A stretch of DNA of 64,000 nt from Congeria kusceri (GCA_027627225.1 JAPFQT010000035.1:287501-351500), one strand, 5' to 3'. Shown: positions 12,131-24,660, numbered from the stretch's first letter. The notes: generated from the sequence alone by a model not told the origin. Program-made: numbers and translations.

Positions 12131-12132
12131 AA

Positions 12133-13440
12133 CTAGAATTGTCACATGGGTGACGGATATACCCCCACAATATGGCCTTGTCACATGAGTGAAGGATATA
12201 CCCCCACAATATGGCCTTGTCACAAAACTATGGCATCCATTTGAAAGAAATGGACAGAGAGAATGCTTTAATTTGTGGATGGTCAAGAGTGTATTTGGAA
12301 AAAATTAATTTCATGGGAGCCATAATTCCTGTCAACATTTAGTGGTTTGTAACCAAAGTTGAACTTGATCTGTATTTTATGATGTTACACCTACTAAAAA
12401 TAATTTAAATATGTGAAGCCTTTTCATGAGTTATTGTCTATGCTTTTGGGGAATTTTACTTGAAAAAAATTGTGTCAAAATTTATTGGTTTGTAACCAAA
12501 GTCGAACTGTTCCTGTATTTTATGATGCTACACATGTGTACCAATAATTATTTAAATATGTAAAGCCATTAAAGGGCCATAACTCTGTTGAAATTTAGTG
12601 GTTTGTAACCAAAGTTGAACTTGACCTGCATTTCATGATGCTACACATGTATACTAATTTGATTCTTGAGTTATTATCCGGAAATCATGTTTTCAGGGAA
12701 TGTTAAGTCGAAAAGAGCCATAACTCTGTCAAAATTTACTGGTTTGTAACCAACATTAAACTTGAGCTGTATTCTATGATGTTACACGTGTACCAAAAAT
12801 TATGCAGAAGTGCAGATTACAAGGACGAAAATTATTTCTTCAATATTACAGAGTTATTGCACTTTGTTCAATTTTCTTGTGTGTAGCATTACTCCATTAG
12901 TATTGAAGAGATTCAAATAAAACTACATATAATGATAGAGGACAAGTGCAGAGTACAAGGACCATAACTTTCCAATATTTATAAAGTTATTGCCCTTTAT
13001 TTTTTTGTGCCGAGCATAGCTGCATTAGTATTGAAGGGATTTTATATGAAATCACATATATTGATAGAGGACGTTGAGAAGAAGTGCAGAGTTCAAGGAC
13101 CATAATTCATTCTTCAATATTTACAGAGTTGTTGCCTTTTCTTGTTTGTTTGTTTTTTTTTTGTTGTTTTTTTTTTGGGGGGGGGGTCAGATAATTACTA
13201 CTTTAGTATTGATGGAATTTTAAAATAACACCCACATATATTGATAGATGACATTTAGAGGAAGAGCAGAGTACAAAGACCATAACGCTTTTTTCAATAT
13301 TTATGGAGTTATTGCCCTTCAGTTAATTTTATTGTGCAGTGCATAACTTCATTAGTATTGAAGTGAATTAAAATAAAACCACATATATTGATAGAGGATG
13401 TTGTAAGGAAGTGCAGAGTACAAGGACCGTAACTCTTTTT
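12133..13440 (-). mobile_element. Helitron-like non-autonomous element K, copy 1
   Basis: The left edge reads CTAG (12133-12136), a short spacer, then the hairpin GTCAC-atgg-GTGAC (12141-12154). Read on the minus strand this is a hairpin followed by CTAG, the classic Helitron 3' terminus (hairpin plus CTRR). The interior is a series of degenerate units: 'gtggtttgtaaccaaagtt', 'gttacacctactaa', and later about 120-bp units with 'gcagagtacaaggacca' and 'ttgatagaggac'. The second CTAG-type copy is at 41069. Helitron assignment is an inference from the end structure only; no Rep/helicase is present. Confidence 0.5.
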
Positions 13441-13744
13441 GTAGGAAGCGTAATTTTTGCAAACATGTAACTGACATTGTGTTGCCTTCCTCTGACAAGC
13501 ATATGCTTCGGGGGCATATGTCACATCCTGTGACAAGTCTTTTTATTATATTATTTTTATGTAGCGCTGTAGGAGCCAAAACTTGGGAATGGGTGACTGA
13601 GGCTTTAGGAAATGGAATGTACTGTCAAATCATGGCCCATATTCCCCAACATATTTATTCTTAGACTAAAGACTAAGAATAAACAATATTTTTGAAATTC
13701 TAATGTTCTAAGAGTGCTATATATTTTATTCTTACTTGCAGGGT

Positions 13745-14200
13745 TTCCCGCAGGATATTTTGAAGGTATTTCTGCAACTCCGACACTCTTACTCCGCAAA
13801 AAAATATCTGCTTGAACCCACTCCTGCCGAGATCGGTGATAGTTCCGATCCACACCCTTAGCCCCCTCCACCTCACAGAAACAACCGTCCTTTCTGTTTG
13901 GCCCCCCACCTCGAAATCAGCTGCATCTTTGGACTCTACCTCCCCATAATCGATTGAACCCATCTGCCAAAAATCAGCAGCAAAGCTTGACCACACATGC
14001 CAGAAAACAGCCATTATGATCGACCCCACCTGCCTGAAATCGGCCGCAATGCTCTCATCTGCCCGAAATCAGCAGCAATTCTCTACCCCACCTCCCTGAA
14101 ATCGGCTGCAACGCTCAACCCTACATACCCGAAACCGGTTGCAATGATCAAAATCCTGGCGACGACCAAATCTGCAGCAACGCTTAACCCACTTTCAAGT
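13745..14200. repeat. Degenerate ~45-bp tandem repeat
   Basis: Irregular units of the type 'ccacctgcctgaaatcgg' and 'cngcaatgctc' repeat about 8-10 times, most clearly from 14010 to 14190. The region is noticeably more GC-rich than its surroundings. Open frames on both strands (13605-14029 minus, 13997-14227 plus) follow the repeats and look non-coding. It separates two inverted family K segments. Confidence 0.6.
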
Positions 14201-14334
14201 TGCTTCAAAAACTTTTTTATTCTATAATTTTTTTTTGGATTTGAAAAAAAGCATCAATTGTTATCAGTTATACTACATGCGGATATAAAAAGCTGAAAGA
14301 GACACCATTGTTATTAAACCCCAGCAATCGATGT

Positions 14335-15100
14335 TTAGGGGGGGGTATATAGGAGTGACCTTGCCGGTCTGTGTCTGTTGGTCTGTCTGTCTGTAGGTCT
14401 GTTGGTTTTTTAATTTTGGAACACATGTGTAACATCATAGAATACAGGTCAAGTTTGATGTTGGTTACAAACTATTAAATTTTGACTGAGTTATGGCCTC
14501 TTTTTGACTTAAAATACACTAAAAACAAGGTTTTCGGATGATAACTCAAGAAAGGCTTGACATATCCATTCTATGATGTTTCACTAGAATCAATTCAATA
14601 CTAATGGTAGTATGCTACGCACAAGAAAATAAAACAAAGGGCAATAACTCCATAATTATTGACGAAGGAGTTAAGGTCCTTACACTCTGCACTTCCTCTC
14701 ATTGTCCTTTATCGCTATATGAAGTTTCATTTGAATCCCTTCAATACTAATTGAGTTATGCTCCGCACAAGAAAATTAAACAAAGGGCAATAACTCCGTA
14801 AACTCTCATTGTTCTCTATCATCATATGACGTTTCATTTGGTTTCCTTTCATACTAATGGAGTTACGCTCTGCAAAAGAAAATAAATGCTTCACAAAAGG
14901 GCAGTAACTCTGTAAATATTGAAGAAAGATTTGTTGTCCTTGTGCTCTGCACTACCTCTCATTGTCTGCTATCATTATATGAAATGTCATCTGAATCCAT
15001 TCAATACTAATGGAGTTATGCTCTGCACAAGAAGCGAGACTGACGGACAGACAGACAGACGATGCAATTCCCTTTGGGGCCACAAAAAACAGGGGAATAT
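14335..15100 (+). mobile_element. Family K element, inverted copy
   Basis: This is the reverse complement of the family seen at 12133-13440 and 41069-41815. It begins with a G-run and 'gtatataggagtgacc', the complement of the 'ctcctatataccccc' end at about 41780-41800. It continues through 'acaggtcaagtttgatg', 'ttatggcctc' and units with 'ggcaataactcc' and 'atggagttatgctc'. With copy 1 it forms a large inverted pair around 13441-14334. Confidence 0.6.
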
Positions 15101-17450
15101 AGGGACGATGTCCGGAGCTTCTGGCCGCTTTCAGACGCTGTCCTGAGAATGGGCAATCATTGGGACACTTTCTGCGTGATTGGCCAAGCACTCTCGATTG
15201 TTAGGGTTGTCCCTTAAAGGCACACAACAAGGTGCTACAAGTTAAGACAACCACCAATATTTAACTAAGATTTAATCAACACATAAAATAAAACATTATA
15301 ACCAAACAGTAGTTTACATTTTCTTAAAATAAATTAAATTTGACTCGTTTTATTTCCACTTGATTGTTAACATTTAAAGACATTTGGTGTCCTAGTTTCC
15401 CGTAAACGGAATGCAAATCCTATGCACGATTTTTGCATGGAAAAATCCCGTTATTGTGGTAAGTGAAGTGTTTCGATTTCGAGGGTCGTCTAATAAACCT
15501 ATACTAGTATCAGAATTGAATAAAGACATTGGTACAACACATTGAGAAAACAAAGGTAATTATACACAAAGCAACATGGTTTTTCTATGCAAATTTACTT
15601 GTTATAGTGGTCAGAAACTTACTAAGTTATTTTTAGTTCATAAATTGTTGCATGTATTATATATTTTAAACTTAACATACTGTACAAAACATTGTAGAGA
15701 CCATCCTCAAAATGACGTCCAGTTATAAGACAAATGAAATTACTGTTAACAGTACAGTTATTCATGAAACGCATGGAACTTTTGAAAATCACCACACTAG
15801 CAAATAAACAATGCAAGTGATTCTAGTGAAACATCATAGAATGGATATGTCAAGCCTTTCTTGAGTTAACAGTTTACTTGGAGGGTCGGTGTTTTTATTT
15901 TAAATGCAATTCAAAAATCAAAAAGTTTCCAGACGTTGGGTATAACAGAAGCTTACACATACAATAATACAATTTTACCAGACATGTTTTATTGTTTTAT
16001 ATAAATTTGACAATTTTCATCTTAATTGAGGCTTTAACATTTGGGAAACTCGGCTGAGTTTGAATAGACGGGACTCTTCGTTTGATCTGCTGTATTGGAT
16101 CAAATTCAGGGGAGCGTCTGGACGGTATCGGGGCATACTGGGGGCATTATCCGGTGGAACGGGAATAATATTGCATAAAAAATTATATATACATACATCA
16201 CGTCTGGCATATAGCATGTGTGTTGTGCATGTTTGTGTGTGTTTGTCATTCATGGACAGAACTTTGACCAGTTCACCATGAATGCTTCCCAATTATGGAT
16301 CCTGACAGCGCTACAATACAAATTAAAAAAAGTCAAGAATGTAAGGATACTGTCTGGACGCTGTCGGATCGCAGTTGGGAGAACCATGACACTGTCGGCA
16401 CTCAGTCAAGACGCTGTCGGGACATAACTGATCTTTTGATCAAAAATTGAATTTCAAGCCCCTAATCGCTGAATATTGTCCTGACTTTTTACACATTTTA
16501 TTTGTATTCCCAACACAGACATATTGCGATTATAATAACACAGGAATGCACTACAAGTGCTCAAGTGACACCTAGAATTACAAAAAACACAACTATTTTT
16601 ACTACATAAACAAGCTCTCTTTCCAAATGATCCGTTGTTATTGTGTTTTTTAAAGTATGGTTTTCAAAGGGTTTGTACACATCTTTGGTGTTACAGAATC
16701 AGCAACAAGATACTAAGCTGCAGTGACAAATTACACATAGTTTTCTCTTAAAAAAAACAACAACACTATATACCACCACAGTCCTGTGCCAAAGCGAGAA
16801 TTTAGTTGTGTACTGCTTTTCCTTGACAACTGTAAGACCATAATCAGTTTTTCCAAAATATAAATGTACTTAATAGACTGTCAAAAGTATGGCGGTTTAC
16901 CCAAAATAACAAAATAACTAAATAAACGCGATACTGGTATTTCAAATACATTTTCCATCTCAATACTGCTAAAGGCACCCCTCCCCTCATTATTGATACA
17001 GATAAATAGCATCTACTTTTTTCAGGTCATGCAATAATACCATGATATGTAGCCTCGGGGTACCAATTCTCGAACATTTTTTTAAGTTTGGTTAAATATA
17101 TAAAATTGTTACAAGCTCTTGGAAAATATTTACATTAGCATATCAGACAAAAGATGACTCTTTCTAAAACTACAAAAATTTGCGAAAAATATCAGTTGAT
17201 AACACCACATTACCGTTTGTCAAATCAAGTCACCTACATTAACATTTCGGAACTGGTTTGGAACCAATTGTCGAACGTTCATTCACTTGGGTCAACAAAA
17301 AGTTCCAATACACATGTAACAGGTAAAATCAATGTGTTTACATCGTAAATGAAGTGCAGTATTTTTATTGATGAATTTTTTTACACAAGCAACAAATAAT
17401 GCTGAACAAATAAATATAAATAAATCACTCTACTTGACATCATACTGATC
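15101..17450. other. No gene recognised
   Basis: AT-rich sequence with short, unconvincing frames on both strands. Near 15105-15180 and 16100-16430 there are scattered variants of 'gacgctgtc' and 'gtcgggac', possibly remnants of one degenerate repeat. I see nothing else. Confidence 0.35.
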
Positions 17451-18101
17451 ACATCGAGGGCTGAACGGAAAACTGTCGTAACTCACTTTTTTAAAATTTT
17501 ACAGTAGAAGGAAAAAACTGTTATTTTTCTTAATTAATTCTGGGTTATAAACTTTGTTTAACCAATAAGTGATAAAATTGTATTATTTTACTTATTAAGA
17601 TGTTACAGTCTGCAAAAATGTAATATTAAGCATTATATTAAAAGGTTTTTAACTTACAACAGTTTTCCGCTGAAATCTTTTCAAACTCCAGTATAAAAAT
17701 TAATGGAAAACTGTCGCAAGTCAAACAATTATAACTTTCCATTTATGACATTTTATCATTACTAACAAATGGGACACTGTTTGTTAAAAATTAGTTAACA
17801 CTTGCAAACAAATTCTAATTCTAATTATCTTTTAGTAATTATGACCTACAAAATAAAGAAAACAGCAGTCATTTCAAGTAACGGTATAATAAATGCGATG
17901 TCCTTAGTATCATAAAACACAATACAGAGTTTATAAAGGTGTACAAAGTTTAACATAATAACAAAAATAATGATAATAATAAAACTTGCATGTTAGTTAC
18001 AAGAAGCAACAGTTTTTATTGGTTTTATAATAATAATAGTGATGGGATCTGGCCCTGGTGTCAACGAAACTACAGTAGTCTTATCTTAGCCTTACACTGG
18101 A

Positions 18102-18320
18102 ACAAGAGGGCCAAGATGGCTCTTGGCCGCTAACTGGAGTTTTAAGAATCATAGTGGATTGTACAAGTTTAATTGTACCTGTTAAGATCTGTTTGAAGTA
18201 AAATTTTGACAATGTCTTTTAACAAGTCCAAATATTTTGGTCACTTAATGAACGTTTCTTTGAAATTATTTTGAGATTAAAACAGTGGTTTCTGAAAAGA
18301 AATTGTTCCACATTTGCAAT
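18102..18320 (+). repeat. Family A fragment inside the TIR block
   Basis: Starts ACAAGAG (18102-18108) with an overlapping hairpin ('gccaagatggc' flanked by AAGAG / TCTT) and continues with 'tggtcacttaatgaacg' and 'gtggtttctgaaaag'. It is a shorter relative of 20060-21010. Confidence 0.6.
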
Positions 18321-19090
18321 TTAATCAAAGGAGGAATACTTGTTGCTAATATTTTGGGAATTCAGAATGATTTTAAAGAATATGGTAGAGGCAAATACAG
18401 ACAAAAGCCCTCCCAGAAAAAAATCCAGCACAGTTTTTCACAACCATGACATTAGCCTGCTTGTAATTTTGACGACCCAGAAAGTATCAGGTTGTTGCAA
18501 TTACACCCCGGACAATTATTATTATAATATCCGACTAAGTGTGGGTGATAATTATAATTAAAGAAGATAATTGACCTAATTGTCGCAATTAAACACAAAC
18601 TTAGTGCATTTATTAAGGGCAGTAAAATGTGTTTATTAGGACGTCGCACGTATTAATTCCAAATACTTGAGTCAATAATTTCTACGAGCGGGCTAATGCT
18701 CGTGGTGTGAAAAACAATGAGTGGGCTTTTGTCCGGGAGCGCTTTTGTCCGGATTGCGTTAGAGGGTCACCCAAGGAACATTTCTGTAAAGTCAGGGGTA
18801 GCGAATATATAATATATGGCGGATATTGCCTTACTTGTCTGTTTTTTAAAAAGTCGTTTGCAACTTGTCTGTAGAATTATTATATATAGTGAAGCCTGTC
18901 TAAACACAACCCTCTGAAAACCAATTCCCTGTCTAAACTGGACAATTGTTTCAGTTCCAATTTTTCGTCCTTCTTATTCTGTTCATCAAAAAACGTGTAT
19001 AAACTGAACACTGAATAAAAATTGATAAGAATAAATAAGTAAACAAGATCTTGTGTTTGATTAACACACATAACCCCAATTGGTGCTGGG

Positions 19091-19805
19091 TAGCCCATTA
19101 CTAAGTCCAAATTAGGTCAAGGTCAAAGAGAAGTTGGGTGATATGGGTGGATTGGGGATGGTCATAAGCAACAACTGTGTAAGTATCCAAGTGTTGTAGC
19201 AAGCGGTGTTGGTGCTAGACGAAATGGTAAAATCTAGATAACCAAGGAACAGCCCATTTGAATTTTTTTAAGTGCAAATTAGGTCAAGGTCAAAGTGAGG
19301 TTGGGTGATATGGGTGGATTGGGAACGGTCATAAGTAACAACTGTGTAAATATCTATGTGTTGTAGTAAGCGGTGTTGGTGCTAGACAAGACAGTAAAAT
19401 CTAGTTAACCAAGAAATTGCACTTTTGAATTATTTTAAGTGCAAATTAGGTCAAGGTCAAAGTGAAGTTGGGTGATATGGGTGGATTGGGAACGGTCATA
19501 AGTAACAACTGTGTACATATCCAAGTGTTGTAGTAAGCGGTGTTGGTGCTCGACGAAACTGTAAAATCTAGTTAACCAAGAAATTGTACTTTTGAATCAT
19601 TATAAGACCAAATTAGGTCAAGGTCAACGCGAAGTTGAGTGATATGGGTGGATAGGGAATGGTCATAAGCAACAACTGAGTATCCAAGTGTTGTAGTAAG
19701 CGGTGTTGGTGCTAGACGAAACGGTAAAATCTATTTAACCTTGACACGGACGGAATGACGGACAGGACAATCACTATATGCCTCCTGCATCAAGATGCTG
19801 GGGGC
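19091..19805 (+). repeat. 167-bp tandem repeat, about 4 copies
   Basis: Exact 167-bp spacing of AGGTCAAGGTCA at 19114, 19281, 19448 and 19615. Each unit also carries 'gggtgatatgggtgg', 'ggtcataagtaacaactg' and 'agcggtgttggtgctag'. The array ends with 'acggacaggacaatcac' and 'gctgggggcataaaaag', the tail typical of these dispersed elements. Each unit holds two abutting nuclear-receptor-type half-sites. Confidence 0.9.
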
Positions 19806-20059
19806 ATAAAAAGCTACATAAACCAAATGGCTATGTCCAGTCTGGTGTCACTTGGCTTCACCCTTGAGGTGTTAAGGTGATTAATTTCTCTTAAATGATA
19901 ACATGGCCTCTTAATTAGAGTAACAACAGAGAGAAAAAACCACGAGAAATGATTGACCAGGTCCCGATGATGTTTTCACAGTTTTTACTGTTTTAAAGTC
20001 TGTCAAATTTTCACTTGTCCGTTCATGCTGTGGGACAACCTCAGCAATAAAGACAAATA

Positions 20060-21010
20060 AATTTGCTATAGCTGAAATTTATTTTCAAATCCATCAGGTG
20101 GTGTCAGACATGATTTTCAGAGTTTTCAACAGAGACATATAAGAAAAAATTGCCCCGTCTTCTAGAAGCAATGCTGTTTGGTGATTTTTTTATGATTAAA
20201 CAAATTCAGGAATAAAGGATGCATTTATGCCAAATAATTTCAAATCCCACCATTGGATTCAAACAAAAAGATTTTTTTAAGTTCTTATAGCTTGGCTTAG
20301 TTCAAATAGCCAAATGAGGATAACTGTCATGCCCACTGGCGGGAATGTTGTTTAACAACTTGAAATAATTTGGAGGAAATTGGTCATGGAAGGAACATTT
20401 CTGTGAAATATTATCAAAGTCTCATAAGTGGTTGCCCGGACGATGTTCAAAGTGTTCAAAAATGCTATATAAGGAAAACTTCGCCACCCGCTGGGGGCAT
20501 TGTTTTTTAAGAAATCAAAATGATTTAGAGCAATATGGTAGATGTTCAACCTGGGAACATATCCATGAAATTATTTTAAAATTTTGGTTAGTGGTTGAAG
20601 AGAAGATTGTAAAAGTTTGTAATACAATCATTAAAAAAACTTCTCCACCCCAGAAGGCCATGTTCTTTAACGTATCAAATTATTTCCAAGAATTTGGTAG
20701 AGGGTCACCCAAGGAACATTTCTGTGAAATTATTATAAAATCCTCCAGGTGGTTTCAGATAATAAGATTTTGGAACTTTTCAATAAAAGCACATATTAGG
20801 AAAACTGCCCCACCCTTGGTGACTGTGTTAAAAAAGAAATCAAAATGGGTCAACCTAGGAACATCTCTGTGAAATTATTTCAAAATGCCATGGAAGTGGT
20901 TACAAAGAAGATTTTCAAAGTTAATATAATATTTAAAGTCAATAAAGCCATATTTAAGGAAAACTGTGAGCCCCACCCATTGGCTGCCATGTTCTTTAAT
21001 GAATTAAAAT
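20060..21010 (+). repeat. Family A, several degenerate units
   Basis: Units of about 170 bp share 'aaaatgatttagag', 'gtcacccaaggaacatttc', 'gtgaaattat' and 'aaaactgccccaccc'. The 146-codon plus-strand frame 20432-20872 lies entirely in this repeat, spans several units and resembles no protein, so I treat it as read-through. Confidence 0.75.
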
Positions 21011-21319
21011 GATTTTAGGTATCATTTTGGATTAAGATTGTTCTAGTTTTCATCTAAAAATGCATTGATTAATTAATCAAACAGGTTTGGCTTTAACCTC
21101 CATCTTTGCTGAATTGTTTTGTTTAAATATGTAAAACAACTAACCTGCATTTTTTAGCTGTTAAAAGTATAACATATATATGCTTGTCTGATTTATTTGG
21201 TTTTGAAAATGACATCATCATAATTATGACATCATTAGAAAAACAAAGTTCATGTAGTACATAACTCATTTTTAGTACAGTTTTCCATTTAGAATTAACT
21301 TTCATGTAAGAACAAACTT

Positions 21320-21363
21320 AATGGAAAACTGTCTGTAACTCAAGTTACGACAGTTTTCCATTT
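21320..21363. repeat. Near-perfect palindrome of the TIR motif
   Basis: Two inverted copies of AATGGAAAACTGTC (arms 21320-21333 and 21350-21363) face each other over a spacer in which TAACT and AGTTA also pair. It would form a 44-nt hairpin or a symmetric double binding site in the right subterminal region of the TIR block. Confidence 0.85.
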
Positions 21364-22039
21364 TCTGAAATGGGACATTTGAGTTACCAACACTTTTGCA
21401 CTAAGGGGTTTAAGGGGTTTTAATAAGGAATATGGTCATAATATTTTTATGTCATATGTATAAGTAGTAGATATGACAAAAAATGCAAAAAAGTGATTTT
21501 TGGAAAAAAAGTGAGTTACAACAGTTTTCCGTTCAGCCCTCGACATATTGAAAGTTTGTATCCTAATACTATGTGTACATCAACAATGAATAAAAGAGAC
21601 TCAAACACATTGTGCTTGTCTAGGGAATACTTTCATTATTCCATGACCAATACAAATACTGGTAATTGTATGTAACCAAAATGAAATAAAATAACTTAGT
21701 TGTGTGTAACCTAATATATAGCATTACTGCGATAAATACGTCATTCTGACAGTTGTAAACGAAGTAAAAGGCCTACATGTTGAATGACAGCTTTGTTCCA
21801 AGTGTTTAAATCTTAAAACCAATACTACTTTTGTGACAAAGAGTGATTTTACTGAAGGAAACACGACATTTCCCGGTCACATACTTAAACTTTGTGTAGT
21901 TTAATAATACTTCGTCTGCAGATGTGCTACCGAAAAAGAGGCTGTGAAGTTGGAAGTTTGCCAATACAACATGTGTATATTAGACTTACTTAAAACGACA
22001 ACGTATTTTAGTTTTAATTATTCACATGTGAATAAGTAC

Positions 22040-22890
22040 AATGTGCATTGAAAGCATTTCAAAAGCACAGTATCATGAGAATGGGCACCTGAACGAGTCG
22101 CAAACAACTTGTAATATCTGATAAGCAAATACCACAAAGAGTTATTCAAAACAGTTATTAAAATGGTATATTATGTTGATCAATAGTTTACAATGCCAAT
22201 TAAGATGGGTATAACCATTGACCATTCTTTTTAAAAATCCTATTAAAGTATCTTCAACTTAAGGTGTACTTAATTAAAACGTTTGTAAGACAAAGCGCGT
22301 GGTTATTGTATCATGACCATTTTACGCAAAGGAATTCACTGGGGAGGGGATTTATCGAGCAATTAAAACCTTATAGTATCTACTGATGTCTACTGATTGG
22401 TTTCAAACTTCATAATTGTTTGTTGGACCATAGAACATTTTAAAGGCATATTTTTTCTGCTCAAGTTAATCGCATTGTTTTCAACAGAAAGGGTCAAAGT
22501 AGCACCGTAACTTCGTGCCAAAGAAACATTAAAGAACAATATGTTAATAGATTTTTTGCTGTGCTTTTGCGAGTTAGCAATTGCTCTACATTTCAATTTA
22601 AAACCGCAAAGTCAGTCGCAAAAGATTTGACATGATATGCTTTGCAACTAAACTTCTTAATATGTAGTTATACTTAGAAGTGTTTAATTTTATTTTACCT
22701 TCTGCTGATTCCGCTATTGATAACTGAACCATCAAATACAGTTAGTTTCAACAAAGTATGTGCATCAAAGCAAGAGTAGAGTAAATGGGCGAATAACCAA
22801 CATAATTAAAATAGGAGGAGGCATGAGCATACCCAGTCAATACACTTTACACTGTACTATGAACATTTTATAATTTTAAAATAAAGGTCA
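22040..22890 (+). repeat. Dispersed repeat family B, copy 3 (long)
   Basis: Collinear for about 800 bp with 50895-51710, sharing 'aaacagttattaaaatggta', 'aaaggaattcactgggga', 'gttggaccatagaac', 'aagaacaatatgttaat', 'aactgaaccatcaa' and 'cactttacactgtacta'. There is no conserved frame. The element is at least 0.8 kb. Confidence 0.85.
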
Positions 22891-23666
22891 AATAAAGATG
22901 CATACCGTAAATGACCGTATTGACGCCCATGCCCTAATAGACGTGCATGGGGTATTTTTTGGTCCCGAAATATTTTTTGTTGATATATTTTTTCGAACAT
23001 AAGTGCATGTTTTTTCGAAGTGAATGGGACCACAAAAATTCATTATGAATATTTATGAAAAGAACATGTGCGTCTGCAGTGCCACAGCTCATTACGTCGA
23101 TCATGTTAATAATTTAGACTGTACCATTGTGCATTACGATGTGCGAGTGAGCTCGTCGTGTCAATCGACGATATTCGTTTTAGGTATTCGAATATATTCG
23201 AATATTCGTTTTGTGAATACTACTATATACAGCACTCTGTCCAAATATTTACCTATCCGAAATATGTAGTTGTTTTATCTTGTTTCAGTGGTAAATGAGC
23301 AAAATAACTTAGTGAGTGTTATGCAAATATAAAGAAACTTAAGATATTGTTAAATGTATTGTTGATTAATTTGTTTATCGTTCCGTACACAAATTTCTCA
23401 TTACATACATTACACGTTGCCTGGGTTTTGTCTAATGACCACGTTAAGTACTTCCAAGCACATGATGGTGGCATTGTTTATTAATCCAGACTGTTGTATA
23501 ATATACGATGTTGATAAAAAGGAAAATAATTTACAAGTGACGTATATTAAGATTGACCAGATCATGCTAATTTTGTTAAAGAAATTGATTGGCTGATAAT
23601 GGATTCATTTTGATTGGTTTACTTAGAGATTAATTGTATTTTACTGTAAACAAGTTAACCGTATAG
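22891..23666. other. No gene recognised
   Basis: Contains a low-complexity ATTCGAAT-type stretch around 23175-23215 and nothing else of note. Confidence 0.4.
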
Positions 23667-23921
23667 ATGTCACTTAAGGACAATAAACAACAATGTACGC
23701 CTTTTGCAAACTTTGAAACCGTTATCACAACATGGCCCAGTTTTGTTCTTCGCACCGCCTACAAACCGTCAATTTGCGGCCCTTGTAAAGATGTGGCCCC
23801 CCTGCCAATTATCAATTGTCGTTCATTGGGCGTTTGGCATGTGTTGAGAAAAAACGTTACACAGCCCCAATCCACCTGCTTGGAAGGAAATACGAGCCCG
23901 GAACAGGATGTTAATTACGTG
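23667..23921 (+). CDS. Candidate first exon, unidentified protein
   Basis: An ATG-initiated frame of about 85 codons is followed directly by the strong donor sequence GTAAGT at 23922-23927, which overlaps the in-frame stop. The region is richer in G and C than its flanks, with several Cys and Pro (for example 'SICGPCKDVAPLP'). I do not recognise a family, signal peptide or membrane segment. I found no matching acceptor exon nearby. It could equally be part of an old mobile element read by chance, so this is only a candidate. Confidence 0.2.
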
Positions 23922-24237
23922 TAAGTTTATGCTAATTACGCAACTGGAGTTTCGCTTTGGTTATAATGAGATCGTGAAAATATGCCAGTGTATACGCGAT
24001 ATAATGGATCTGCAGTGTATAAAGAAGTTTATCTCGCGAGGCTTGGAGGCGAGCGCTTCCGATGTTCGAGCCAAAAAAGATGAACTTCTCTAAATTCAAC
24101 ACTAATCCTAGTATTCTTTTTATCCCATCATTTTTTCTTCTAAACTATAAAAAACAAATGTTGTACAAAATGTGGAAATCATAAACTAGTAGTACAACTA
24201 CTTTTACTAGTGTTTAATAAAAAATGAACGAATTGTA

Positions 24238-24660
24238 CTAAAGAAGTAATACCAAGATTCTAGAAATACAAGAAACTAAACTTAGGCTGTTAACAAGTTT
24301 TATTGTATATGTTTGTGTTGTTACAACAACATATAATTGAAAAGTAACTTTTACAATTAAAGGGACCTTTAAAGTCAAAAAAGATACACCTGCGTTATGA
24401 TCCTTACAATTTATGATCAATAAACGAGTCAATACACAATAAATGACCATAACCTTCCTGCTCGTTTTCAAAAACTCGGAAACAAAGCGCATGTGTGACT
24501 GCAAATTAAATCTGCTTGTTTCGGAAAACATGTTTGCGTATTTTAAATACAATTTATGTGAATTATTATCAAATAACTGACAAGACAATGCTATCGGCAA
24601 AAGTAAACATTGCGACTGTATCGTGTACGGAATTGAAAACGTAGTCCGTACATGCGACAA
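24238..24660 (-). CDS. Hypothetical 140-codon frame
   Basis: This is the longest open frame in non-repetitive sequence outside the retrotransposon: ATG at 24660, stop ending at 24238. Given the base composition, a frame this long is not expected often by chance, but the product is rich in Leu/Ser/Thr/Val without recognisable motifs. No splice signals or promoter stand out. It sits directly left of the TTAA-flanked MITE. Most likely spurious or a relic; function unknown. Confidence 0.15.
   Translation of the reverse strand: MSHVRTTFSIPYTIQSQCLLLPIALSCQLFDNNSHKLYLKYANMFSETSRFNLQSHMRFVSEFLKTSRKVMVIYCVLTRLLIINCKDHNAGVSFLTLKVPLIVKVTFQLYVVVTTQTYTIKLVNSLSLVSCISRILVLLL

Larger units (their letters stand above)
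17451..21546. mobile_element. TIR-bounded 4.1-kb block with subterminal motifs
   Basis: The ends at 17455-17492 and 21505-21542 are inverted repeats beginning CGAGGGCTGAACGG, with one mismatch over about 38 bp, flanked on both sides by ACAT (17451-17454, 21543-21546), a possible 4-bp target duplication. The motif GGAAAACTGTCGTAACTCA from the TIR recurs near both ends in both orientations: 17467(+), 17652-17668(-), 17705(+), 21277(-), 21323(+), 21343-21360(-), 21514(-). Subterminal repeats like these usually bind transposase. The interior has no transposase and is filled with other repeats, so this is a non-autonomous or nested cut-and-paste element. The superfamily is not assigned. Confidence 0.7.

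Noticed and set aside
11899..12136. Opposed 70-77-codon frames
   Set aside because: They recur at the same place in family G copies at 53.4 and 56.1 kb, so they are repeat sequence.
20432..20872. 146-codon plus-strand frame
   Set aside because: It lies wholly within degenerate family A units, and its residues follow the repeat words with no domain; treated as read-through.
17455..21542. Single intact autonomous transposon
   Set aside because: The interior is made of other repeat families and has no transposase-like frame, so only a non-autonomous or nested element is supported.
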